Part shown: positions 43,392 through 52,950 of the stretch, in pieces
Layout: every line of letters begins with the position of its first letter
How positions within the stretch are numbered: position 1 is the stretch's first letter
Origin: Bog-473 sp049513455
GTDB taxonomy: Bacteria > Actinomycetota > Acidimicrobiia > Acidimicrobiales > RAAP-2
DNA length: 64,000 nucleotides
Reading direction: 5' to 3'
Assembly (NCBI GenBank): GCA_049513455.1
Contig: JBEKWB010000002.1
Location: 151,746-215,745 of the forward strand
The notes under the pieces: generated by a model
The model's database searches: none
What the model saw: only the letters and a program-made list of their open reading frames with translations
Told to the model about the DNA's origin: nothing
Position numbers and translations under genes: made by a program

Positions 43392-43589
43392 TCATCTTGC
43401 TTCCCACAAGAAGCGTGCTGCAATCCGGCGCGACCACATGGTCCGTTTGCCACCCAACTGCCCTGCAGGGACCTCAATATAGTAGTGACGTGCCAGGTGG
43501 ACGGAGGCGCCCCGGGACCTCCTTGACCGCAGGTGCGCCAGCGGTGAGACTTCCAGAGCCACAGCAACGGGTCACGAAGGATTTGGACA

Positions 43590-45194
43590 ATGCGCGAGCG
43601 ATCGAACGAGGTGGAGATCGAGCGCGATGTCAAGGTGACGATGCCCGACGGGGTGGTGTTGTTGGCCGACATCTACCATCCGGTCGGCGTCGACGACGCC
43701 CCGACGATCCTGGAACGCACCCCCTATGGTCGGCGGGGCGTGGCCTCCGGAGCTGGGCCTGAGTTCGCCGCCCGGGGGTACCGCTACCTGCTCCAAGCGT
43801 GCCGCGGCACCGACGGCTCGAGCGGTTCGCACAGTTATTTCGTGGAAGCACCCGATGGGCGAGCCACCGCCGACTGGATCGCTCGGCAGCCCTGGTTCAA
43901 CGGGAGTCTCGGCACCTTTGGGGCCAGCTACATGGGGTTCACGCAATGGGCGCTGGCGTCGACGCGACCGCCGCACCTCAAGGCCATGGTGGTCGCCCTG
44001 GCTGCGTCGGTCCGGGCTTTTTCCTGGTACCCGGGTGGATCGCTCGCCCTCGAGGTCATCATCCCCTGGGACCTTGGCGCCACGCAGTTCAACAAGGAAC
44101 CGAACGCCAATACGATCACCGACGTCTCCCCCGAGGCGATCGAGCAGCGGATGGCCGAGCTGAGAGCCGGATTCGACCACCTTCCCCTGGGCGACGTCAT
44201 CCGCCACCTCACCGGCCTCGACCTCCAGCTGTACCAGGACCAGCTCGCGCACGCCGGGTTGGACGATCCGTTCTGGTCGCCGCTCGACTACAGCGCTCTG
44301 TTGACGGACTGGACGGTGCCCACACTGCTGGTCGACGGCTGGCACGACTATCCGTTGCCGCGGGTACTCGAGGACTACGCCGCCCTCCGCACATCGGCCG
44401 CCCCGGTCGGGCTGCGTATCGGCGCGGGCGGCCACCTCGGGGGAGGCGGCGAGGGTGGGATGGCTGACGCTCCACTGGCCTGGTTCGACACCTATCTCCG
44501 CGGTGGGGACGGTCTGCTTTCCCACCGTCCGGTGACGATCGAGGTCCAGGGGGAGGCTGGCGGCTGGCGCGAGCTCGACGACTGGCCGCCTCCCGCCGAC
44601 CCGAAGCGATGGTATTTGCATCCCAATGGGCGTCTCGCTCCCGAAACGCCGAGTTCCCCCTCACCGCCCGACCCGTACCGGTACGACCCCTCCGACCCGA
44701 CCCCATCGATCGGTGGCATCGGCATGCTCACCGGCGGCCCCGTCGACAATCGAGCGCTCGAGGCACGACCCGACGTCCTGGTGTACACGTCTGACCCGCT
44801 GTCCGACCCTCTGGTCCTGATCGGCGGGGTCGAGGCCGAGCTCTGGGTCAACTCGAGCCTCGACTACACCGACTTCTTCGTCCGGCTTTGCGACGTCTCG
44901 CCCGACGGCAGTTCGGTCAACCTCTGCGACGGGCTGCGACGGCTCGGTCCGTCATCGATCCGCCGCTCCGCCGACGGCTCGTTCCGCGTGTCCGTTCCGA
45001 TGTGGCCTGCGGGACACCGCTTTGGCGCCGGCCACCGCCTGCGGGTCCAAGTGTCGAGCGGGGCGCATCCCGTCTACGCCCGCAACCTTGGTACGGGCGA
45101 ACCCATCGCCACTGCCACCACCATGCGGGTCGCAGAGCAAGCCGTTTACCACGAACCGGGCAAGCTCTCCTTCGTCACCCTGCCCCAGACCTGA
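43590..45194 (+). CDS. CocE/NonD-family alpha/beta hydrolase
   Basis: This 534-residue X-Pro dipeptidyl-peptidase/cocaine-esterase-type hydrolase starts with RDVKVTMPDGVVLLADIYHP. The nucleophile S113 is in FGASYMGFTQW, acid in LVDGWHDYPLP and base in GAGGHLGG. The C-terminal jelly-roll domain (VEAELWVNSSLDYTDFFVRL) is typical. It cleaves esters or amides; the substrate is unknown. It is divergent from the TauD gene across about 200 bp. Confidence 0.9.
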   Translation: MRERSNEVEIERDVKVTMPDGVVLLADIYHPVGVDDAPTILERTPYGRRGVASGAGPEFAARGYRYLLQACRGTDGSSGSHSYFVEAPDGRATADWIARQPWFNGSLGTFGASYMGFTQWALASTRPPHLKAMVVALAASVRAFSWYPGGSLALEVIIPWDLGATQFNKEPNANTITDVSPEAIEQRMAELRAGFDHLPLGDVIRHLTGLDLQLYQDQLAHAGLDDPFWSPLDYSALLTDWTVPTLLVDGWHDYPLPRVLEDYAALRTSAAPVGLRIGAGGHLGGGGEGGMADAPLAWFDTYLRGGDGLLSHRPVTIEVQGEAGGWRELDDWPPPADPKRWYLHPNGRLAPETPSSPSPPDPYRYDPSDPTPSIGGIGMLTGGPVDNRALEARPDVLVYTSDPLSDPLVLIGGVEAELWVNSSLDYTDFFVRLCDVSPDGSSVNLCDGLRRLGPSSIRRSADGSFRVSVPMWPAGHRFGAGHRLRVQVSSGAHPVYARNLGTGEPIATATTMRVAEQAVYHEPGKLSFVTLPQT

Positions 45195-45236
45195 CTCCGT
45201 GAATCCGGCAAGGACGTGGAGTGGAAGTGGCAGCCC

Positions 45237-46193
45237 CTACCGGATGAGCCCCGCCCTCCAAGGTCCGAGGTCCAGCGCCGGGTAGCGGAGCGCCGTCTGG
45301 TCGAGGAGCCCTTCGCTCCAGACCGGATGTCCCGGCGGAGGGAACCCGAACAGCTCGAGCTGGCGTGGCGTCGAGCTCTCCACGAACCTCGTCCAGTCCG
45401 GCCCGGTCGAGCGCGACTGCTGCTGGTCGTAGCCGATCCAGTCCACGCCGGCGTGCTTGAATGCCACGGCCGCCACGAACCGCGCTGTCCCCGGGGACCC
45501 GAAAGGAGCGCCCCGGTGGTAGACGTCGGACCGGTAGGCCAGGTACGAACCGCGGACCCCCGGTGCCGGGCGCTCGGCGCCGTACAGCTCGGGGTCCCAG
45601 TCGGGCAGGACCACTCCGAAGGGCGAGGTCACGTGAGCCGAGTCACGCAGCGAGACCAAGCGGGTGGGGTTGGCCGCCTCGGTCACGTCAGAGAGGTAGA
45701 GGAACCCTTCCAGGTTCCACCACGGAGACTCATGGCCTGGTGGCAGCCAGGAGTGGTTACGGTCGATGTGCATCGGCTGCTCGTAGTTCGTCAAGCCCGA
45801 GAACTTCGCGCTGGCATGGGCCTGGTACAGGCGTATGTCAGCGGTTCCCAGGGCGCGCTCGGCGAAGTTGACGATCGAGTCGTGGACATAGAGCCGGTTG
45901 AGTCCCCCCGAACCGGCGAAGGGGAAGACCCCCATCCAGCGCTGCTGGTCCGCCCGGAACCCCGGACCTTCGTCGGGCCAGACGTAGTCCTCCTTGGGCT
46001 TGGCCGGACGCCCCTTCCACTGCTCCGTCACGCCCTCGGGATCGGCGTGGTAATCCTCAGTCCTGGGAAAGAGCAGCCGGAGATCCTCGGATGCGGCGTC
46101 GATGTCGTCAGTGCCGACGAGGCCTTCGAGCAGCACCCAACCGTCTTCCTGCCACGTCTTGACTTCCGCATCGGTGGCCAATCGTGAGGTCAC
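45237..46193 (-). CDS. Phytanoyl-CoA dioxygenase (PhyH)-like Fe(II)/2OG enzyme
   Basis: This 318-residue protein opens with VKTWQEDGWVLLEGLVG, a PhyH-type N-terminus. The metal site is H142-x-D144 (QPMHIDRNHS) and probably H226 (SDVYHRGAP), with a basic residue in GTARF as the co-substrate contact. Such enzymes hydroxylate branched acyl-CoAs or other natural products. It converges on the CocE-like gene, with about 40 bp between stops. Confidence 0.85.
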   Translation of the reverse strand: MTSRLATDAEVKTWQEDGWVLLEGLVGTDDIDAASEDLRLLFPRTEDYHADPEGVTEQWKGRPAKPKEDYVWPDEGPGFRADQQRWMGVFPFAGSGGLNRLYVHDSIVNFAERALGTADIRLYQAHASAKFSGLTNYEQPMHIDRNHSWLPPGHESPWWNLEGFLYLSDVTEAANPTRLVSLRDSAHVTSPFGVVLPDWDPELYGAERPAPGVRGSYLAYRSDVYHRGAPFGSPGTARFVAAVAFKHAGVDWIGYDQQQSRSTGPDWTRFVESSTPRQLELFGFPPPGHPVWSEGLLDQTALRYPALDLGPWRAGLIR

Positions 46194-46318
46194 AGCCTCG
46201 TCCCTCTCTCGCTGGGTCGCCGGCAGTCATAATCCTAAACAACGCGGTGACCGAGACCCGGACCACCTCGTGACCGGGGATCTCCACCGGCACACGAGGC
46301 GAGGCGGTGGTTCGCTCC

Positions 46319-47143
46319 TCAGTGCGACGTCGACGTAGTCCGAATCGATTCGGCGGCCCATGTCGCCAGCTCGACGAGCGCAGCCACCACTTCGCTCACG
46401 ACTCCGTCCTCTCGGGGAACCAAGGTCTCGCCGAAATCGCCGATTCCGCGCAGGCCCGGTGGCAGCTCAATCTGCACACCGTGGCACGAAGGAAGATTGA
46501 CCGGGTTATCGGGATGAAATCCGAGCCGTACGCGCTCGTCGGCGACGTGATAGCCGGAGAAACGCCCGTGGAACAATTGGCGCGCGGCATCGAGCAGTTG
46601 CCCGTTCTGTCCTCCGAGGATGATCCCGCGCAAGGGTCCGGTTTGCCTCCCTCTCATCGCGGGTCCGTACGGTTCGATGCTGAGGCCTCGGTCGGGGTCG
46701 AACCACAGTGCGAAACCGTCGCGTCCGAACCCGTGCACCGAGATGGCGACGTCCACGTGCTCCAAGAAGGCTCGCATATCCGTCGAATGATCGGGATCGT
46801 GCAAACGGGAGGTGAGATGGACCCTCAACCCATTTGGGTGCACGATGGCGTAGTAGGACGCTCCGGCTCGCTGGGCGGCCCGCCTGGCGATCTGATCGGT
46901 GCCCCGGTCCTGCGATCCGCCGTGCAGAGCCATGAAGCCGACGTTGGAGCGGAGGATGCACTCCTCTCTGATTCCGGGCAACGTCAGGAGTTCGGCCAGA
47001 TCCATCTCCTCAGGTTCGCATGTGATCGGTTGGTCGTGCCACCACCACTCAGCAAACCCTTCGCCCTCGCCCAGGGACCGCTTCCGCCACACGGCGACAT
47101 GCGATCTGGGGCTAATCGTGGGCGTCTCGATCTGGTGCTGCAT
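46319..47143 (-). CDS. Poly-gamma-glutamate hydrolase-like (DUF867) protein
   Basis: This 274-residue protein has the zinc-peptidase-like landmarks of the phage/Bacillus poly-gamma-glutamate hydrolase family: FMALHGGSQDRGTDQIA, the central DVAISVHGFGRD, and NLPSCHGVQIELPPGLR near the end. No signal peptide is seen. The ATG at 47143 lies inside the last codons of the exporter upstream (32-bp overlap); a GTG at V18 would reduce this and cannot be excluded. The role is unclear: possibly amide hydrolysis of a capsule or conjugate. Confidence 0.68.
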   Translation of the reverse strand: MQHQIETPTISPRSHVAVWRKRSLGEGEGFAEWWWHDQPITCEPEEMDLAELLTLPGIREECILRSNVGFMALHGGSQDRGTDQIARRAAQRAGASYYAIVHPNGLRVHLTSRLHDPDHSTDMRAFLEHVDVAISVHGFGRDGFALWFDPDRGLSIEPYGPAMRGRQTGPLRGIILGGQNGQLLDAARQLFHGRFSGYHVADERVRLGFHPDNPVNLPSCHGVQIELPPGLRGIGDFGETLVPREDGVVSEVVAALVELATWAAESIRTTSTSH

Positions 47144-48683
47144 CGGGGGCGCTCGAGGGCAAGTAGGCCAAAACGATGAGCACTCCGGCGAGAGCGACGA
47201 CGGTACCGACCAGAAACGAGACGCCCAACCCGCTCATGAACGCGGCGCGGGCCGCGCCAGCCAACAAGGCACCGGTGGCGCCACCGACGGCATGGGCCAC
47301 GGTCAAGGCGCCGCCGAGTGAACCCAAAATGGGCTGTGTGACAGTCTTCGGCAGGTGTCTGCCCGTCAGCGACGCCGTCATGTGATTCCGGTAGCGGGTC
47401 GAGGCCACGCTACCGATGACCGCCACCCCTAGCGCACCACCGACCTGAAGCGCGACAGCGTTGGTCGCTGACCCCATCCCGGAGTCGCCCTGAGGAACGG
47501 AGCCCACCACCGAATTGGTGGCCGTAGGAAGCAAGAGCCCAGCCCCGAGGCCGATCAGCAGCAGTCCCGGCAACGCGTCCCCATATGTCGCGGCGGACGA
47601 TGAAACCTCCGAGATCTGCCACAGACCTCCCGCGATCGCCGCGAGAGCGGCAGCGACAGTCAACTTGACTCCGATGACGCGAGCGATGAACGGGGACAAA
47701 ACAGCGCTCACAACGAGCGTTGCCGCCATGGGCAAGATCCGCACGCCAGCCTGGAGTGGCGAATTTGCAAGGTCGAACTGGAGAAACTGCGTCTGTAGGA
47801 ACAGCGCTCCCAGGAGGCCGAAGACCCCCAGGCATTCGGCTGCCGCCGCTATGGCGAAGCGCCGGTCCGAGAAGAAGGTGAGCTTGAGCATCGGGTGCGT
47901 GCAACGGGTCTCCCAGGCCAGAAAGGATCCGAGCACCACGAGACTGGCCGACCCGGTGAACACCACCCCGGTGGAAGTCCAGCCCTGGCTGGGACCTTCG
48001 ATGACGGCCCAAAGCAAGAGGCCCAACCCGAGGATCGAGAGGACTGCACCTCCCGGGTCCGGCCGGTCCGCCGTCGGATTCTTCGAGCCAGGTACCAAAA
48101 GGACCGCCGCGACAAACGCCGCGATGGCGATCGGGACGTTCACCAGAAAGATGGAGCCCCACCAGAACCGGGCCAGTAGCAAGCCGCCAGCGATCGGCCC
48201 AATGGCGATTCCGAGCCCGATGGTCGCGCCCCACGCTCCGATGGCCACTGCCCTCTCCTTGGGGTCGCGGAACACGTCATTGACGATGGAGAGCGACGAA
48301 GGAATGGTCAGTGCGGCGCCGGCTCCCATGACCGCGCGAAATCCGATCAGCAGGTGTACTGAATCGGAGGCGGCGGCGCCGATCGACCCGGTAGCGAAAA
48401 CGGCGAGACCGATGAGGAAGAACTGTTTGCGCCCGAGGCGATCGGCCAAGCTGCCACCGACGAGTAGCAGTCCAGCGAAGACCATGGCGTAGGAATCGAC
48501 GATCCACTGCAACTGGCTGGAAGTGGCATGCAAGTCACGCACGAGGGTGGGCAGTGCCACATTGAGGATGGTGTTATCCAGATTGATGATGAGGGCAGCA
48601 GCACAGAGCACCACCAAGGCGCCCCAGCGGCGCGGATGGCGCTCGCCAAAAGGCACATAAACCGGGAGAAGCGTGGCGCTCAT
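47112..48683 (-). CDS. MFS transporter, DHA2 (14-TMS) drug:H+ antiporter family
   Basis: This 523-residue inner-membrane exporter has motif D1 in LIINLDNTILNVALP on the first helix, motif A GGSLADRLGRK after helix 2, and motif C GLGIAIGPIAGG on helix 5. The hydrophobic pattern fits 14 helices. DHA2 proteins expel lipophilic drugs or dyes using the proton gradient. It is followed by the overlapping hydrolase gene, so the pair may be co-expressed; no dedicated regulator is adjacent. Confidence 0.9.
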   Translation of the reverse strand: MSATLLPVYVPFGERHPRRWGALVVLCAAALIINLDNTILNVALPTLVRDLHATSSQLQWIVDSYAMVFAGLLLVGGSLADRLGRKQFFLIGLAVFATGSIGAAASDSVHLLIGFRAVMGAGAALTIPSSLSIVNDVFRDPKERAVAIGAWGATIGLGIAIGPIAGGLLLARFWWGSIFLVNVPIAIAAFVAAVLLVPGSKNPTADRPDPGGAVLSILGLGLLLWAVIEGPSQGWTSTGVVFTGSASLVVLGSFLAWETRCTHPMLKLTFFSDRRFAIAAAAECLGVFGLLGALFLQTQFLQFDLANSPLQAGVRILPMAATLVVSAVLSPFIARVIGVKLTVAAALAAIAGGLWQISEVSSSAATYGDALPGLLLIGLGAGLLLPTATNSVVGSVPQGDSGMGSATNAVALQVGGALGVAVIGSVASTRYRNHMTASLTGRHLPKTVTQPILGSLGGALTVAHAVGGATGALLAGAARAAFMSGLGVSFLVGTVVALAGVLIVLAYLPSSAPDAAPDRDAHD

Positions 48684-48795
48684 GATTCGTTCAAATCCAC
48701 GGGGCGATCCCCGTCAATTGGTGAGATGCGTAGAAGGGGGCACCCACAGCGCTGTCGTGCCATCGGTGGGTGTGAGGAGCGGCATGGCGAACGGG

Positions 48796-49308
48796 CTACT
48801 CGTTCGGATGCCCGACATCGATTGCAGGCAGATCTCGCACTTCGGACTTGCCGATGTGCAGCTGGATCCCGTCGCCGAGACCGGTCACCGCGCCGATGGG
48901 GAGCGCCACCTCTTTGCGACCCCAGAGGTGGCCCTCTTGGAGCAGGACATGGGTCACATGGTGGGTTTCGCGCTCGATGACAAGGCCCTGCACCAATCCG
49001 ATTTCGCCATCCGTCGCATGGACGCGATCACCTCGGTGAACAGCCACCTCACCCGGAGGGAGCTTGTCATGAGTAACACTCTGCGCCGCTTTATCTCTCG
49101 CCGTCGCGGCCGTTAAGCCCAGCCCGTAATAGCGCAAGGTGAGCGTATCCTTTGGTTCGTAGGTCGCGTAGCCGACACTTCCAGCCTCGATGACAAGATG
49201 CGTGACTTCTTGGGCCACCGGGTCAACGACCACACACCTCACTTGTCCGCATGGTCCGTCAGTGCAGTTTGCGTTGGCACGTATCTCGAACTTGGTTGTC
49301 TCTGTCAT
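48796..49308 (-). CDS. PRC-barrel-like protein, internally shortened
   Basis: This 170-residue protein has two related barrel-like halves. The first reads NCTDGPCGQVRCVVVDPVA and EVTHLVIEAG, and the second RGDRVHATDGEIGLVQGLVI with HHVTHVLLQEGHLWGRKEVA. Known actinobacterial relatives usually have a further segment (RLVPLDLV and following) after the first VTHLVVE strand; here the text jumps to SVGYATYEP, suggesting a loss of roughly 30-40 residues. It is likely a stress or RNA/cell-division-associated structural protein of unknown role. Confidence 0.7.
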   Translation of the reverse strand: MTETTKFEIRANANCTDGPCGQVRCVVVDPVAQEVTHLVIEAGSVGYATYEPKDTLTLRYYGLGLTAATARDKAAQSVTHDKLPPGEVAVHRGDRVHATDGEIGLVQGLVIERETHHVTHVLLQEGHLWGRKEVALPIGAVTGLGDGIQLHIGKSEVRDLPAIDVGHPNE

Positions 49309-49569
49309 CGGTGTCTGCCTTCAGCGAGGTCCTTGACCTGAGCGGTCGCGATCGAAGTCGGCCCGCACTGGCCGTCCTTCTCGTTACCCTCGCTGTAGAA
49401 GGCACTCCGCAGCCAGGCTACTCCTATTGAGTTCGGACGAAACACTCGGAAAGCTATTCGATTTGAACCCTCTCGGAGCGCCGGTGCGCGGCGAGCTATC
49501 TATCCCGCGCATGGTGGAACCGGGGGTTTCGACAGGCCGACCAGTGGGCATAAGGCAGGTGAGCTCACC

Positions 49570-50310
49570 GTGAGTAGCAGCCCTTCCGTTCTCGGGGGGA
49601 GATTGGCGGTCCCAATGGGACCCCGTAGCGATGTTCAAGCCCAACCCTCCGAGTCGTCCAATGGCGTCGACGGTCACGAAGCGATGGGGCCGACGCCCCA
49701 GATCGACGGCACGCTTCGCTCGTCGGTGCACAATCTCGCATTGGCCGACTGGTTCTTTCGCTCTTCAGCCGCCAGCCTGATCTGGCTCGTCGTACGAGTC
49801 TGGTTGGGCTACCAGTGGATGAATGCCGGCTATCAAAAGATCTGGGGTTCAGAGAAGTCAGCCTTTTGGTTCGGCGGTGGCGCAGGCGTCAAGGGCTTCG
49901 CGGCGGCCGGGGTTGCCGGCTCGACCACTGGCAAGGGCGGGGCCAGCTACGGCTGGTGGGCCGGATTCCTCCACAACTTCGTTATCCCCAATGCCTCGTG
50001 GATTGCCAAGTTCATCGCACTCGGAGAACTGGCCATCGGCATCGCCCTCGTCCTCGGGCTGTTCACGGGCCTGGTTGCGTTGTGCGGGCTGACGCTCAAT
50101 CTCGTCTACATGTTCACTGGCTCGGCGGGCGTCAACCCAGCGTATGCGATCCTCGAAGTATCTCTCATCTTGGCCTGGCGAAACGCCGGGTATCTCGGTC
50201 TCGACCGTTTTGCCCTCAGCGGCGCCTGGCGGCAGCGTCACGTCTCAAAGATCACGGATCGTGCCGTGCACCGCAGAACCACGGCCCCCGCGCCAGCCCT
50301 CACTCACTGA
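49570..50310 (+). CDS. DoxX/DoxD-family integral membrane protein
   Basis: This 246-residue protein starts at GTG 49570 after AGGTGAG. A 50-60-residue cytoplasmic lead precedes four or five hydrophobic segments (LIWLVVRVWLGYQWMNAGYQK, FIALGELAIGIALVLGLF, LVALCGLTLNLVYMF and others). The pattern matches DoxX-like quinone-linked membrane subunits, for example of thiosulfate:quinone oxidoreductase. The glycine-rich loop GGGAGVKGFAAAGVAG is typical of the group. The 260 bp upstream hold no gene I can support. Confidence 0.8.
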   Translation: MSSSPSVLGGRLAVPMGPRSDVQAQPSESSNGVDGHEAMGPTPQIDGTLRSSVHNLALADWFFRSSAASLIWLVVRVWLGYQWMNAGYQKIWGSEKSAFWFGGGAGVKGFAAAGVAGSTTGKGGASYGWWAGFLHNFVIPNASWIAKFIALGELAIGIALVLGLFTGLVALCGLTLNLVYMFTGSAGVNPAYAILEVSLILAWRNAGYLGLDRFALSGAWRQRHVSKITDRAVHRRTTAPAPALTH

Positions 50311-50382
50311 GTTGGCGCCGCCCGCGCTGGCCATGCGGCCAGAGCTCGAAGGTGTGGTGCCGCTGATCCGCCTTGCTGCCGA

Positions 50383-51303
50383 TCAGCCGTGCACGACGAT
50401 CTCGCGCCACAGGCCTCCGTTCAAATCGATGTTGTTGCCGTTTGCCTGACCGGGACCGGAATCGCCGACATAGGTGTACAGGGGATGGCCGTCATAGGTG
50501 ACCTGATTCCCGCCGCCGGAGCGTCTGATCGTCCCCAGCTTGCCGGTCACGCCGGTGCCGACGACCGGGGTGCCGGTCACCGGGGGCCAGTAGGCGGCGC
50601 AGGTCCCGTAGCAGGTCGACTTGTCCGGGGGGTCAGGAACGAACAAGTACAAGGTGTATCCACGGGCATTCGTCAGTACGGACACCCCTTCTACTTTGCC
50701 CAGCTTGAGGAGCGCTCCGGAAGAACTGGTGCTGGTGGAGGCTGGTCCGGTGGCTGCCAGAGAAAGGGCCAGCACCAGGGCGGCCGCTGCTGAGAGAGAC
50801 ACGGTCGCCCATCGCACCGCGCGAAGAGCGGCCTGTAGTCGTGCGAGCCGTTGTGGCGCGACGGTTGCCGGGGTACCGACCCGGCGTGGCCCGCCCGGGC
50901 TGAGGGCAGACCAGGCCAGTGCAGCGAAGGCCGCCACCTCAATGACCCCGGCCACGATCCCTGCAGAGGTGCGGACCTCACGGAACCCGAAGAGCCCGAC
51001 CCGCAGGGACAACAGGTAGCCGCCCAAGGTGGCGACGGCGAACCCGGCACCCGCAGCCGGGGCAAGCCGGCTCCGGAATGCGAGGACGATCAGGCCGAGA
51101 CCAAAGGCGGTGATGATCTGCACGAGGAACAACCAGCCGATCGTCGGGATCGTCCGGTAGCCGGTGAGATAGAGGTCGAGATGGATTGCCCCGGTCGCGA
51201 CCAGGAGTCCGGTTCCGATCACCCGCGGAACAAGGGATCGCCAATGGGTGCTTCGCTGCTGACCCGTGGTTCTCCGCGGTTGGGAAAGGGTTGTTCTCTT
51301 CAC
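50383..51303 (-). CDS. Membrane protein with C-terminal secreted-repeat (COG4315-like) domain
   Basis: The GTG at 51303 follows AGGAGC by seven nt, giving 306 residues. Four to five hydrophobic helices (VIGTGLLVATGAIHLDLYL, WLFLVQIITAFGLGLIVLAF and others) are followed by an extracytoplasmic region. This carries the repeat of lipoproteins of unknown function: GYTLYLFVPDPPDKSTCYGTC, then VTYDGHPLYTYVGDSGPGQ. Two cysteines in STCYGTC may form a disulfide or bind a redox centre. It may be an electron-transfer-associated envelope protein. Confidence 0.72.
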   Translation of the reverse strand: MKRTTLSQPRRTTGQQRSTHWRSLVPRVIGTGLLVATGAIHLDLYLTGYRTIPTIGWLFLVQIITAFGLGLIVLAFRSRLAPAAGAGFAVATLGGYLLSLRVGLFGFREVRTSAGIVAGVIEVAAFAALAWSALSPGGPRRVGTPATVAPQRLARLQAALRAVRWATVSLSAAAALVLALSLAATGPASTSTSSSGALLKLGKVEGVSVLTNARGYTLYLFVPDPPDKSTCYGTCAAYWPPVTGTPVVGTGVTGKLGTIRRSGGGNQVTYDGHPLYTYVGDSGPGQANGNNIDLNGGLWREIVVHG

Positions 51304-51338
51304 TACGTCGCTCCTGACATCTACCTCCGGCGCAGACC

Positions 51339-52517
51339 TCACCGAACACTCGCCAGCTCTAGGGCGTTCGTGCCGTCATTGACGAAGAGGATTCCCTGAC
51401 CAGCGGGCTCAACCGCTGCACCGAAGAGATCCCCCGCGCCGTGGGCCACCAGCATTACCTTGGCGACCTGCCGCCCTTGCGGACTGACTTCAACTGCGTT
51501 CCCGTCGTTGCCGTTCAGGGCGACGATGTCACCATCGGGGGCCATGGTCAATCCGAGGGGACCGTTCAGCGCACCACCTGACGAAAGCGTGTCGGTCCCC
51601 GCGGCGATCGCGGTGGAACGGGTGACGGCGTCGGGGATCTTCGTAATGCGGTTGTTCACAGTCTCCGCCACGTAAAGCGTGCCATTTTTGGCGAGTGCCA
51701 CGCCGGTTGGCGACTGGATGAGGGCTGCCTTATTCGCACGCCAGACGAAGTGGGATCCGATGACGGTCAAGCTGAGCATTCGTGGCATCTGCCCGGCGAC
51801 AATGGAGATATCAATCCTGACGACGGTGCACAGACCGACGGGCGGAGTCGTATGCAAACCCGCCGATCTGCTCAATGCATTCGCCACGAAAAGGTACGCA
51901 CCCGAGTGCGTCAGCAGTGCAGTCATATCCCACGGTCCGTTGATGTTCGTAGTGGACCAGGTCTCTGCGATGTCACCCGTGTCGTTGAGGACAATCAGGC
52001 ACCCAGCCGGGTTCACGGATGGAAGGTTGCCGCCGGCACCCGTCGGAAGGCTCCCGACGACGACCCAACCTCCTGGGAGGATCGACAGTGCCGTGGTGAG
52101 GCCGATCCCTCCCGGGCAGGTATCGGAACCCGTCGGCGATCCGACCGTCGCAAACGTCTGCTCAGCGCCGGCGGGAGACACCTCCACAATCGTGGTGCCC
52201 GTTCCTTGCACGTTGGCCTTGTCGTTGAAGTTGCTCACGAGCGTGTCGCCCTTGACCAGAGTCCCGATGGTGTCTGGCACTATGGCGACCCCGTACGGAT
52301 TTACATCACCATTGAGTGGCACCGTCGAGGAGACTTGCCTCGGCTCTGCCAGCGTCTCGAGAAACGGCGGATCCGATCGTCCCCTGGCAACTGATCCACC
52401 GGCGACTGCTCCGAGGGCGGTGAGGGTGACTGCCGTCCCGAGAAGAGTCATGAGCCACAAACGGGTCGTCCTTGAGATGCGTCTCACCGGTGTTCGTCCT
52501 CCAACTCGCGCGGCCAT
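51339..52517 (-). CDS. Secreted NHL/SMP-30-like beta-propeller protein
   Basis: This 392-residue protein has a basic N-terminus and a hydrophobic segment (LWLMTLLGTAVTLTALGAVAGG), consistent with a signal peptide or anchor. The mature part has repeated propeller-type blades such as SPTGVALAKNGTLYVAETVNNR and GPLGLTMAPDGDIVALNG. No catalytic residue set is recognised. It lies 35 nt upstream of the membrane/secreted-repeat gene on the same strand, so the two may form an envelope operon. Confidence 0.72.
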   Translation of the reverse strand: MAARVGGRTPVRRISRTTRLWLMTLLGTAVTLTALGAVAGGSVARGRSDPPFLETLAEPRQVSSTVPLNGDVNPYGVAIVPDTIGTLVKGDTLVSNFNDKANVQGTGTTIVEVSPAGAEQTFATVGSPTGSDTCPGGIGLTTALSILPGGWVVVGSLPTGAGGNLPSVNPAGCLIVLNDTGDIAETWSTTNINGPWDMTALLTHSGAYLFVANALSRSAGLHTTPPVGLCTVVRIDISIVAGQMPRMLSLTVIGSHFVWRANKAALIQSPTGVALAKNGTLYVAETVNNRITKIPDAVTRSTAIAAGTDTLSSGGALNGPLGLTMAPDGDIVALNGNDGNAVEVSPQGRQVAKVMLVAHGAGDLFGAAVEPAGQGILFVNDGTNALELASVR

Positions 52518-52950
52518 CCGCCTCGGCAGTTACGACGGAGTTATACGGCGGGGAGGCTGCGAGGGATCGTCCGCTGGAAAAGAATCTGGACGGACACAGA
52601 GAGTGGGACGCAGGGTGGCCGACGCAGCAAACGATCCATCATGGGACGTCGTCCGTACAGCGGTAGCAGCAGTTCTCTTCCGGACAGGAGTCACGGTGCG
52701 GTCCCGAGGAACCATCATCGGCTCGGCCCTGGTCGTGTGGCCGGAGGGCTCGGGGTCGGCAATCGGACGTCTAGAGGAACGGGGACAAATTCACATTGCC
52801 CCAGCTCGCAGACCTGATCGACCGAGCGGCACCCGGTACCCTGCGGACCGGAATCCCCGGCGATAACCTCGGCGGCGTGCCAAAGACCGCGGAGCCCGAA
52901 GACCCGACCGTGCACCCTGAAAACGTCCCCAGAAGCGGTAGGTGACAGCT
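52518..52950. other. 433-bp gap without a supported gene
   Basis: It lies between the divergent propeller-protein and LLM genes. Short open frames exist in several phases, but none shows a recognisable domain or ribosome site. An AGGTGA just before 52951 serves the LLM gene. No clear repeat or hairpin was seen. Confidence 0.5.

Noticed and set aside
43475..43490. Possible further copy of the recurrent motif (CTCAATATAGTAGTG)
   Set aside because: It matches only the ATATAG part and lies outside the catabolic island, so chance is likely.
51679..52866. 395-codon plus-strand open frame running over the propeller gene into the gap
   Set aside because: No ribosome site or motif; the minus strand encodes a signal-peptide protein with repeat blades. 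The gap part alone shows nothing coding.
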